From positions 1 to 14,945 of the forward strand of contig JAGLFE010000098.1 in assembly GCA_023144675.1 (NCBI GenBank): 14,945 bases of DNA, in the 5' to 3' direction. The position numbers were made by a program, and so were the translations under genes. This document shows, piece by piece, positions 1-6,985 of this stretch; position 1 is the first letter of the stretch, and every line of letters starts with the position of its first letter. The notes under the pieces are model-generated. The model was not told the DNA's origin and searched no databases. It worked only from the letters and a program-made list of their open reading frames with translations. This DNA comes from Thiomargarita sp. (GTDB taxonomy: Bacteria; Pseudomonadota; Gammaproteobacteria; Beggiatoales; Beggiatoaceae).

Positions 1-1034
1 CCAGTTTTTTCAGATAATTTTTTACAAAAAGCCACCGCATTATCCCAAGAAACTCGTTCAACTGGATGATTTTCGCCTTTAAACCTAGCCGGATCTTCAC
101 CCATAATGGTTTGATATTGTTTTTGAGTAATTGGATATTTACTCATATAAAATTCGGGAACGGTTACTGAATGAATAGGCTTTTCACGGTTCTCTTCATT
201 TGAACCCATTTTAAAAGTACCACTTGGAATATAAACCATTTCTAAATTTACGCCTTTGCCTAAAGCTTCGGTTTTACAATAAGCTTGGTGCTGTTTTTTA
301 CTTGTAATTACCTTCTTTCCAATTCCAAAAATTCCACCATTAGTTACATTCGTTATAGTTACTACTTCAAATTGGAAAGGTTTGCCTTTATCTTTTTCAA
401 ACTTGTTAGATTTAGTGGACTTATTTTGAGACCGATTAAATAATCTTTCTTGAAATTGTTCTAATTCGTTTTCTTCAAATATTTCTGCAACTGGTTTTGG
501 TATCAATAATTCATCAAATTTACAATCAAACAAAATCGGCAAAGTACCTCGCATTTGCCAACCGACATATTGCATCCCATTATCATGAAAAACTACTGGT
601 ACTAAATCAGGATTATTCGGCGATGTTACCCTACTAATCGGTCGTACATCAAGCAATACTAGCCAAGGATTTTTTGCCAAAGCGGCTTGCATCTTTTCGG
701 GCGTTAAAATCATCGCCGAAGACAAAATTTCGGTATCCAAAGCCCTTTGAATCGGTTCTAAACTCTCGCGGGCTTCTTTCAAATCCTCAATTTTTTGCTG
801 GCGAGTTTTATTAACATCTTGCACAATTTCTAAATTAGGCGCAATCAAAATTTTATCCGAAACTCGTTCTATATTTTGACTAATTTTCTTAAAACTTTTA
901 TCAAAACTATCAAGATAATTTAAATACAAATCCTTTTGATTGCCCTTAAAAACCCCACTTACATTTTTACACATTTCAAATACTGAATTTACACCAGAGC
1001 TTGCCGCTCCTAAACTTAATAATGCATCAAGCAT
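1..1034 (-). CDS. FGE/SUMF1-domain protein with distinct N-terminal region (3' end cut by window edge)
   Basis: 344 residues are visible, starting MLDALLSLGAASS; the C terminus lies beyond the left edge. From about residue 264 the sequence enters a formylglycine-generating-enzyme/SUMF1 fold: LEMVYIPSGTFKMGS, then FYMSKYPITQKQYQ, HPVERVSWDNAVAFC and LSEKTG, all typical family blocks. Residues 1-263 are not FGE. They hold a short apolar start, a charged, probably helical stretch (about 35-95), a compact domain with KNPWLVLLDVRPISR and GWQMRGTLPILFD (about 120-180), a Glu/Lys-rich linker (about 190-230), and a beta-like lead-in (FQFEVVTITN). The start is set by a GAGGAA ribosome binding site six bases upstream. 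FGE-like domains oxidise a cysteine in sulfatases in some families. In filamentous gammaproteobacteria and cyanobacteria many copies are fused to signalling or conflict modules and their substrate is unknown. The catalytic cysteines would lie outside the window, so activity cannot be judged. The FGE assignment is firm; the function is not. Confidence 0.9.
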   Translation of the reverse strand, partial: MLDALLSLGAASSGVNSVFEMCKNVSGVFKGNQKDLYLNYLDSFDKSFKKISQNIERVSDKILIAPNLEIVQDVNKTRQQKIEDLKEARESLEPIQRALDTEILSSAMILTPEKMQAALAKNPWLVLLDVRPISRVTSPNNPDLVPVVFHDNGMQYVGWQMRGTLPILFDCKFDELLIPKPVAEIFEENELEQFQERLFNRSQNKSTKSNKFEKDKGKPFQFEVVTITNVTNGGIFGIGKKVITSKKQHQAYCKTEALGKGVNLEMVYIPSGTFKMGSNEENREKPIHSVTVPEFYMSKYPITQKQYQTIMGEDPARFKGENHPVERVSWDNAVAFCKKLSEKT

Positions 1035-1077
1035 AAAATATTCCTCAATAAAAAAAATGAATTAGCTAAAAATTAAT

Positions 1078-1083
1078 ATTATA
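1078..1083 (-). promoter_or_regulatory. Possible -10 element for the FGE gene
   Basis: A perfect TATAAT on the minus strand lies about 44 bases before the FGE start codon, in the 99-base gap after the ATPase subunit gene. The best -35 candidate (TTGCCT) is only 14 bases upstream, which is too close, so the promoter is tentative. In DNA this AT-rich a TATAAT can occur by chance. If real, the FGE gene is transcribed at least partly on its own. Confidence 0.3.
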
Positions 1084-1133
1084 ACCATTTACAGTATAGG
1101 CAACATATTTTTTCCTGATTAGATTTTAGCGAA

Positions 1134-3053
1134 TTAAGAATTCAATGAATTAATTTTTTTAATACCTGGTGTTAATGGCGCAAATTCTCGTCCATCGCCG
1201 CTAAAAAAGCGTGAAAAACCTTCATAATATTCCAAACGCAACACTTGAATGGTAACAATTGCGCCTTCGACAACAACAATAAATAAATTGCCTAATATTA
1301 TAGCTATCCAACTTGCTGGTGCTTCCATCATATTGGCTAAAGTTATTACGGCAATGGCTAAAGCGGCATGATTTAAGCTGAATGCAGCTACTCGTAAAAA
1401 TGACAGCGTGTTAGCAAGATAGTTAATGATAGATTCCAAACCTTCAATCAAAGTAACTAAAATACGCTCGGTTAAGGGCAACTTATTTTCATGCCATTTA
1501 TATAATAAAATAATTGCTAAAGGTAATAATACCGCCAATTGTTGAGTAGTAGCAAAAATATCAGTTGCCATCCACAAATCAATTGCATAAAATCCACCTA
1601 AATATAGAAAAATACCTGCCACGCCAGTATGATTGAATAAAGCCGCCGCATATTCTTTTTCTTGCCACTGATTAACAATAGTAATTAATATCGCTAACAA
1701 AATAAATCCAATTCCCCAATACAAGGCAATAGTCAACATAATATTGGGATTATGAATCGGCGATAACCATAATGCAGGAATAATAGTTTCTTCAAAGCCA
1801 AAAAAGCTACCATATAAAAAGCCAAAACAGATTGAAGATAATCCAGCAGCGATAAAAAATGGCATAAATTCTTTCAATTTTCCACGCCAATACCAACCAG
1901 CTAAAACAATTAAACCGCCATGTCCAACATCACCAAACATAGTGCCAAACATTAATATAAAGCTAATCGCAAATAATATAGTCGGATCAAACTCACTATA
2001 ACGGGGAATACCATAATTTTTCACTAAAGCCGCAAATGGGGCAAGTAATTTATGATGCTGAATCAAAGAAGGAACTTGACTATATTCTGCTGGCATCGGT
2101 TTCCGAATATCTAAGACAAAAGGGTGTTGTAACTGCGTTTCCAATATAGTTTTTAACTCAGATGATTTTAATTTAGGAACCCAACCTTCAATTACCACTA
2201 ACTGCCCTCGCCCCCGTGAAAATTCGGTTAATTTACTATAAGCCGCCGTTTGATTAAGAATAAAGTGAGCATTGTTTAAATCAGCCCTATTTTTTTGGAT
2301 AAATTGCTCAATTTGTTTTGTAATACTTTTTATTTTAAATTTTGTTTGTTCCAATTCTGTGACTAAATCGGAATTTACCTGTTGCGGATAATCATGAAAT
2401 TGTTTAGGAATGCTTAATATTTGAAAATCGGCATGTTCTAAAATAGCGGTTACTTGTTCTTGATGTTCCAACGATCCAGCCGCCACAAAATAGGCATTAT
2501 AATCATCTTGATGAAAAATATGGGCAAAATGTTTAGCCAAAGTTAATGCATCCACTAAATGATTGAGATTTTCAACTGGAATGGTGCCAATATGCAAATT
2601 TAAAAATTGTTTGGGTTTATGAAAGTTTTTTAAATCAAGATTGAGTTTGGTAAAAATTTGTAAAGTTTCTAATAATTGCTTTGAATTAGCTTGTTTTTCA
2701 CGCAATTTATGCAATTGTTCTTCAAATTTAGATAATTCTGACCAAATATGACCTAGTTGCGTATTAACCGTTTCCAATTTCGATTGCGTTACGATATTAT
2801 CTACTGATTGTTTAGAAGCCTGATTTATATCGAATGAACTATAATTAGCAATCTTGATTAAACGGCTATGAGCTTGGTTAAATAATTTACGCAATGATTC
2901 GCCTAATTCATCAGGCAACTGTTCGACAATAGTTTCTGAACTGGATTCTGGATTAAATACGCCATATTCTGCCAATATTTGCGCAGCTAAAGGTAGTTCT
3001 TCAACCAACACCTTTAAGGAAATATGTCGCATAGAAAGAGGTTTGAATGACAT
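1134..3053 (-). CDS. ntpI: V-type ATP synthase/ATPase subunit I (subunit a homologue)
   Basis: About 639 residues from MSFKPLSMRHIS, the usual length for the family. This is the membrane stator subunit that forms the proton or sodium half-channels against the c/K ring and links to the peripheral stalk. The N-terminal half (about 1-345) is soluble, with charged helical segments (about 95-135 and 230-265) that form the long coiled-coil arm. The C-terminal half has 7-8 membrane spans. It begins near the family hallmark FGTMFGDVGHG (about 369-379) and carries SFLRVAAFSLNHAAL with the arginine (about R554) expected to be the ion-translocating residue. It ends with QVLRLEYYEGFSRFFSGDGREF, also diagnostic. 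The frame is open to an ATG at 3155, but homologues begin near MRHISLKVL, so 3053 (or 3032) is preferred; neither has a clear ribosome binding site. No other V-ATPase gene is adjacent, which is unusual. The family call is very secure; the exact start is uncertain. Confidence 0.93.
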   Translation of the reverse strand: MSFKPLSMRHISLKVLVEELPLAAQILAEYGVFNPESSSETIVEQLPDELGESLRKLFNQAHSRLIKIANYSSFDINQASKQSVDNIVTQSKLETVNTQLGHIWSELSKFEEQLHKLREKQANSKQLLETLQIFTKLNLDLKNFHKPKQFLNLHIGTIPVENLNHLVDALTLAKHFAHIFHQDDYNAYFVAAGSLEHQEQVTAILEHADFQILSIPKQFHDYPQQVNSDLVTELEQTKFKIKSITKQIEQFIQKNRADLNNAHFILNQTAAYSKLTEFSRGRGQLVVIEGWVPKLKSSELKTILETQLQHPFVLDIRKPMPAEYSQVPSLIQHHKLLAPFAALVKNYGIPRYSEFDPTILFAISFILMFGTMFGDVGHGGLIVLAGWYWRGKLKEFMPFFIAAGLSSICFGFLYGSFFGFEETIIPALWLSPIHNPNIMLTIALYWGIGFILLAILITIVNQWQEKEYAAALFNHTGVAGIFLYLGGFYAIDLWMATDIFATTQQLAVLLPLAIILLYKWHENKLPLTERILVTLIEGLESIINYLANTLSFLRVAAFSLNHAALAIAVITLANMMEAPASWIAIILGNLFIVVVEGAIVTIQVLRLEYYEGFSRFFSGDGREFAPLTPGIKKINSLNS

Positions 3054-3198
3054 AAAATATATTCTATTGGTTATGAAATTTTTTGGATTAATAATTAATT
3101 TGTGAGAAAATATAATATAAACGAGTACAAAATGATTATATATAAATATTCTCAATATTTTTAATTATTTTACATTAGATTGGCTCATTACATTGTAT

Positions 3199-4962
3199 TT
3201 ATAAAAAATCCGTATCACCACTCATTAACCACCAATGCCCAGCTTTACTTTCTGGTGGTAAATATTTTGACCAAGTATTATGCGGAATATAAGCCATATC
3301 TTTAATTTCAATTTCAGAAGTTGGAAAAACTTTAATAAAATTATCAGTAATCCAAACTTTAACTTGTTGCATTCCCCAATTTCCAGCTATTCTCTGCACC
3401 TGCTGAACAACTGCTGGCACATATTTAGGATTACCAATAAAATCTCTAATATGACAAATATTTTCCTGTCGATAAATAACCGCTATTCCTAAAGCTTTAC
3501 CAGTAAAACGCCTAGTTACTAGCAATAATTCATATTTACGGATTGGATGCAACAAATAACGATATTGAATATGTTCCCAATTATGAATTCCCACTATTGC
3601 ATCTTGTAAATTGGCTTGCATTTGCTGCCATAATTTATTAATAATGGTCTTATTTATTTCCAATTGATTAGGTTGTAAATGCCGAATTCTAGTCCATAAA
3701 TTAGGTTTGCCGCTAGTAGTTGACCAGCCTAGTTCAACTATCTTTCTGCCTATAGCATCATGTACGCCTAATAAGCCTAATCTTTGAGCCAATTTTAAAT
3801 GAGATTCATTGGGAAATCCATAGCCTATCCAAGTATTTGCACCATAACCAATGTTATTTTCTAAAAAAGTGGTTTCAAGTAAAAATAAAGCATTGCGCTT
3901 AGTAAATACAGCTCGGTCTTGCGGCAAAACCATTACATCAGCAAGTTGAACCGTAAATTTAGCTTGACCAAAATAACTTATTGCTTTCTTGATACCACCA
4001 AAATGCCCCACCATTTTACCATCTCGCCAAGCCGCAGTGGATAAACCTCTAGCATTTCCATATTTCCAAGTCCAAAATTCAGAACTCATAGTTTCAGGTT
4101 CAAATACTTGATTAAATAAATTGCGAACAGCTAGATTATCTTTATCAGTAACTAAGGTAATTTGCCAACGAGGAGCGGCAATTTTTTTGAATTGTAAAAA
4201 TATATAACCATAATGTTTGGTACGATATTTTTGCTGATATTTCTGTAAAGAGGCTTGTAAATCATCCAATATTGAGGCGGTCAAATTTAAATCGGTCAAA
4301 ATATTATTACGATATTTGTCTATTACCCATAATAAATAATCAACACTAGGAGCTGCTTGCTCGGATAAATCAATTTGCTCGGTTAATTTAAAACCACAAC
4401 GTTGAGCTTGAGCAATAGTATAATCAAGCAAAGGCAAACTGCTGGCGGTATCAATTTCAGTGCGCCGCAATCCAATTTCATCAGTTATAAGTACTACACC
4501 ATTGGGCGATAATAAATTATGAACTTTATTGAATAGCGATAAAATATTTAAATATTGAGCCGATTCTTGTAATAAAATTACCTCAAAACTATTGGCTGGC
4601 GCAGTAAAATTTTCTAAAGTGGTACATTCTAATTTAACATTATCAGTAATATTATTGTTAGCAATGGCAATTTGTTTGGCATCAGGACTAATTCCAGTAA
4701 TTGTATAACCAAGTTTTGCCAGTTGAGCAGCAGTTGTACCTAAACCAACTCCAATTTCTAAAATACGGCATGGTTTTGGCAATTTGGAAAATAAAAAATC
4801 AGTAGCTCGTTGTTGAGCAATTTTAGCATTTTGAAAAGATTCTGTTTCTGCAAATAAACCATAATGTAAATATTCAACTTTAGCTTCCTGCGCACAAATA
4901 CAGTAGGCAAAAACATTTAATGGAAAATCTAAATCAGCGTAATCTTTCGCTATATTTAACAC
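3199..4962 (-). CDS. Bifunctional SAM-dependent methyltransferase / GNAT-type acyltransferase fusion
   Basis: 587 residues in two modules. Residues 1 to about 260 are a class I methyltransferase: motif I is ILEIGVGLGTT (67-77), an acidic residue follows the next strand (ISPDAKQ), VILLQESAQYL matches motif IV, and LLSPNGVVLITDE (150-162) matches the post-IV strand. The hydrophobic substrate-channel style resembles UbiE/SmtA-like enzymes, but the substrate cannot be read. Residues from about 265 to 587 form a double GNAT-like acyltransferase: FWTWKYG (296-302), GKMVGHFGGI (315-324), IGYGFPNESHLK (379-390), a second GNAT-like half, and a terminal WWLMSGDTDFL. This GD-x-D ending recurs in GNAT proteins of polysaccharide and secondary-metabolite loci. 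The start codon is GTG, fixed by a GGAG box seven bases upstream. Neighbours give no pathway. Fusion of methyl and acyl transfer suggests modification of one substrate, for example a surface sugar or amino compound (inference). Confidence 0.85.
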   Translation of the reverse strand: MLNIAKDYADLDFPLNVFAYCICAQEAKVEYLHYGLFAETESFQNAKIAQQRATDFLFSKLPKPCRILEIGVGLGTTAAQLAKLGYTITGISPDAKQIAIANNNITDNVKLECTTLENFTAPANSFEVILLQESAQYLNILSLFNKVHNLLSPNGVVLITDEIGLRRTEIDTASSLPLLDYTIAQAQRCGFKLTEQIDLSEQAAPSVDYLLWVIDKYRNNILTDLNLTASILDDLQASLQKYQQKYRTKHYGYIFLQFKKIAAPRWQITLVTDKDNLAVRNLFNQVFEPETMSSEFWTWKYGNARGLSTAAWRDGKMVGHFGGIKKAISYFGQAKFTVQLADVMVLPQDRAVFTKRNALFLLETTFLENNIGYGANTWIGYGFPNESHLKLAQRLGLLGVHDAIGRKIVELGWSTTSGKPNLWTRIRHLQPNQLEINKTIINKLWQQMQANLQDAIVGIHNWEHIQYRYLLHPIRKYELLLVTRRFTGKALGIAVIYRQENICHIRDFIGNPKYVPAVVQQVQRIAGNWGMQQVKVWITDNFIKVFPTSEIEIKDMAYIPHNTWSKYLPPESKAGHWWLMSGDTDFL

Positions 4963-4969
4963 TAAGTAA

Positions 4970-4973
4970 CTCC
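4970..4973 (-). promoter_or_regulatory. Ribosome binding site deciding a GTG start
   Basis: On the minus strand GGAG is followed by seven bases and then GTG (4962-4960), which opens the methyltransferase/GNAT gene. The box supports GTG rather than a later in-frame ATG as the start. Confidence 0.6.
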
Positions 4974-5112
4974 AAAATAACCAATAATTGAAAAATTTAT
5001 TATGCCAATATTATAGCAATAAAATTTTGGTAAATCTCAATTATTTTCTGTTCATAAAATATTATGACTCCTCATTTCCCAATGCAACATATTTTTTGTC
5101 AATGCGTAAGTT

Positions 5113-5631
5113 CTAATAGTTAGTTTCAAATATATCTGAGGACGGTAATTCTATACGTATAGTACTATCTATCTGATGAATTTTATTTTCTTTAACTTGT
5201 TTAGCTTGATAATCAATAAAATAATTAATACTTTTTACGTGATAAAAATAATAATAATCGCCCGTATCACCACTGCTAATAACTTCATATTTTCCTACTT
5301 TCTTTATTCCAACATCCGTTCGATATTTTACTGTTGCATCTTTTATTTCAATTGCAGCTATTCCAGATGGGTTATACACAAAATCATCACTCCCGATAGA
5401 ATTATAAAAATCGCCAATATTTTGTCCAACTCTAGTTAGACCAGCTTCAGCTATCTGAAAGGATTTATTAAGTTCAATATTGTTGCTCGCCATTTTAGTT
5501 TCTAACTTAGTTACTTCTATTGTACTAATTCCCAATATAGTTAAAACAACTAACAAAATTAGAGACGTAAAAAGTACAGCCCCGTTTTGATTCTTGAGCG
5601 GACTTATTGGTATTGATAAATTAAATTTCAT
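5113..5631 (-). CDS. PilX/PilV-type type IV pilus minor pilin
   Basis: 172 residues. After a 13-residue positively charged leader, QNGAVLFTSLILLVVLTIL (15-33) opens a single hydrophobic helix continuing through IEVTKLETKMASN and ending in FQIAEAGL (58-65). This is the signature of the PilX N-terminal domain: a methylation/cleavage-type leader, the TLExKMA block and the AEA motif. Such proteins sit at the tip or priming complex of type IV pili and help assembly, adhesion or surface sensing. The remainder (about 70-172) is a soluble, tyrosine-rich, lysine/aspartate-rich globular part with no recognisable adhesin domain; it holds a run of aromatic residues (YYYFYHV, about 125-131). It is short for PilX, and the usual partners (fimT, pilV, pilW, pilY1, pilE) are absent nearby. 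There is no strong ribosome binding site. PilX-like is well supported; its role in an actual pilus is inferred. Confidence 0.82.
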   Translation of the reverse strand: MKFNLSIPISPLKNQNGAVLFTSLILLVVLTILGISTIEVTKLETKMASNNIELNKSFQIAEAGLTRVGQNIGDFYNSIGSDDFVYNPSGIAAIEIKDATVKYRTDVGIKKVGKYEVISSGDTGDYYYFYHVKSINYFIDYQAKQVKENKIHQIDSTIRIELPSSDIFETNY

Positions 5632-5822
5632 ATTAAAAATTAGCCTATTTTTAGTAAGCTACCTCCAATTATTTAAAATAACCTGTAAAATAATAAATTA
5701 CAGTTTTATTTATGAGAAATATTAGTTTCAGTTAGGTCATCAACTATATTTAGAATTAGAAGCAAAATAGTTACCAACGCCATTGTTTTCAAATAAAGAT
5801 AACAAACATTTTTTATAAACTT
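5632..5822. promoter_or_regulatory. Divergent intergenic region between the two gene arms
   Basis: These 191 very AT-rich bases separate the outward-facing pilin gene (minus) and pdxA (plus), so promoters for both directions should lie here. I see a TATATT at 5745-5750 on the plus strand without a good -35 partner. There is also a 6-base inverted repeat, CTGTAA at 5683-5688 with TTACAG at 5698-5703, spaced by nine bases, which could be an operator or a weak hairpin. Nothing matches a well-known regulator site. Confidence 0.4.
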
Positions 5823-6824
5823 ATGTCAATATTTATTCCTCGTCTTGCAATTACAACTGGTGAACCAGCTGCTATAGGTCCAGATATTGTATTGCAATTG
5901 CTCCAAAAAGATATATTGGCGCATATTGCCGTTTTTGCAGATATTGAATTGCTAAAGCAACGGGCTAAACAATTAAACTTAAATTTGCAATTTAATATTT
6001 TAAGCTCCAGTGAATATCGACAAATTCCATTACATAAAGCAGGTCATTTAAATGTAATTCCAATTTCATTAACTAAAACCGTAACTTGTGGACAGCTTAA
6101 TTCCGTTAATTCTTCTTATGTGTTGAAAATGTTAGAGAATGCTTGTCAAGCGTGTTTAGAAGGATATTTCGATGCTTTAGTTACAGCACCAGTGCATAAA
6201 GGTATAATTAACGATGCAGGAATAGTTTTTAGTGGACATACTGAATTTTTAGCTAAACAGACCAACACTCAACAAGTTGTCATGATGTTGGCATCTCCAG
6301 AATTACGAGTGGCTTTAGCAACCACACATTTGCCCTTATCACAAGTTAGTCAAGCGATTACCGCCACACATTTAGAAAATACCATTACTATTTTGCATAA
6401 TGAATTAAAAAATAAGCTAGGTTTAAAAAATCCTAGTATTTCAGTTTGCGGTTTAAATCCACATGCGGGCGAAGGTGGACATTTAGGAACGGAGGAAATC
6501 TTGACAATTACTCCAGTATTAAATAAACTACGTCATCGAGGTATGCGATTAATAGGTCCGATATCGGCAGATAGTGCTTTCACTAAAAAATCGCTAACAA
6601 ATATAGATGTAGTTTTAGCCATGTATCATGATCAAGGTTTACCCGTGTTGAAACAACATAATTTTGGTAAATCTGTTAATATAACTTTAGGCTTGCCAAT
6701 TATTCGAACTTCAGTTGATCATGGCACTGCTTTGGAATTAGCGGGAACAGGTAAAGCTACCAGTACTAGCTTATTTTATGCAATTCAAACAGCTTCAGAA
6801 ATGGTTAAATTATGCCCAAAATAA
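5823..6824 (+). CDS. pdxA: 4-hydroxythreonine-4-phosphate dehydrogenase (pyridoxal phosphate synthesis)
   Basis: 333 residues, the usual length. PdxA oxidises 4-phosphohydroxy-L-threonine with NAD; the unstable product loses CO2 to give 3-amino-2-oxopropyl phosphate, which PdxJ uses to build pyridoxine 5'-phosphate. It acts in the cytoplasm as a metal-dependent dimer. Family blocks are present in order: ITTGEPAAIGPDI (10-22), VTAPVHKG (120-127), FSGHTEFLA (136-144), ATTHLPLS (166-173), GLNPHAGEGGHLG (210-222), GPISADSAF (245-253), YHDQGLPVLK (268-277) and TSVDHGTALELAGTG (296-310). The three metal-ligand histidines known from E. coli correspond to H169, H214 and H269, all present. A small departure is GEPAA where most relatives have GEPAG. 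The start lacks a clear ribosome binding site, but the N-terminal spacing fits. In many gammaproteobacteria pdxA sits with surA/lptD and ksgA; here it heads an arm leading to tamB. Confidence 0.97.
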   Translation: MSIFIPRLAITTGEPAAIGPDIVLQLLQKDILAHIAVFADIELLKQRAKQLNLNLQFNILSSSEYRQIPLHKAGHLNVIPISLTKTVTCGQLNSVNSSYVLKMLENACQACLEGYFDALVTAPVHKGIINDAGIVFSGHTEFLAKQTNTQQVVMMLASPELRVALATTHLPLSQVSQAITATHLENTITILHNELKNKLGLKNPSISVCGLNPHAGEGGHLGTEEILTITPVLNKLRHRGMRLIGPISADSAFTKKSLTNIDVVLAMYHDQGLPVLKQHNFGKSVNITLGLPIIRTSVDHGTALELAGTGKATSTSLFYAIQTASEMVKLCPK

Positions 6825-6937
6825 TTAATAAAACATTAATTTTACTAATTTTATTATTACCTATAAGTTGCTCAAAAATAGCTTATGGTGATTGTGATTA
6901 TCGTATTAAAACTGGTGAATGTCAGCAAGATCAATAG
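6812..6937 (+). CDS. Small secreted peptide ORF overlapping the pdxA 3' end
   Basis: 41 residues, starting 13 bases inside pdxA in another frame. The N terminus is MPKIINKTLILLILLLPISC: two lysines, then an unbroken hydrophobic core, which reads as a signal peptide. It is followed by SKIAYG and a short polar tail (DCDYRIKTGECQQDQ). Cleavage could fall after AYG (signal peptidase I). LPISC resembles a lipobox but has proline where leucine is expected at -3. Three cysteines are present (20, 27 and 36). The ribosome binding site is weak, so expression would rely on translational coupling to pdxA. I do not recognise a family. The signal-peptide shape and overlapping position favour a real gene, but an ORF this short can be accidental. 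Confidence 0.5.
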   Translation: MPKIINKTLILLILLLPISCSKIAYGDCDYRIKTGECQQDQ

Positions 6938-6985
6938 CAATATTTGTGAAACTTCATAACCAATTTTAATCGAGGATAAATAAAA

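Noticed and set aside
1100..1113. 14-base word GCAACATATTTTTT shared with 5084-5097, a possible dispersed intergenic repeat
   Set aside because: A 14-base match is expected about once by chance in an AT-rich window this size, and the flanks do not match.
3054..3155. N-terminal extension of the V-ATPase subunit I frame to an ATG at 3155, adding a hydrophobic 34-residue segment
   Set aside because: Family members start near MRHISLKVL. The extension is low-complexity AT-rich sequence with no ribosome binding site, so it is most likely untranslated leader.
5097..5102. Perfect TTGACA on the minus strand after the pilin gene, a possible promoter for the methyltransferase/GNAT gene
   Set aside because: No acceptable -10 hexamer lies 15-19 bases downstream; the next TAATAT-like word is over 30 bases away.
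5683..5703. CTGT...ACAG inverted repeat resembling a LexA (SOS) box
   Set aside because: The LexA site needs eight bases between CTGT and ACAG; here there are thirteen. It may still be another operator or a chance palindrome.
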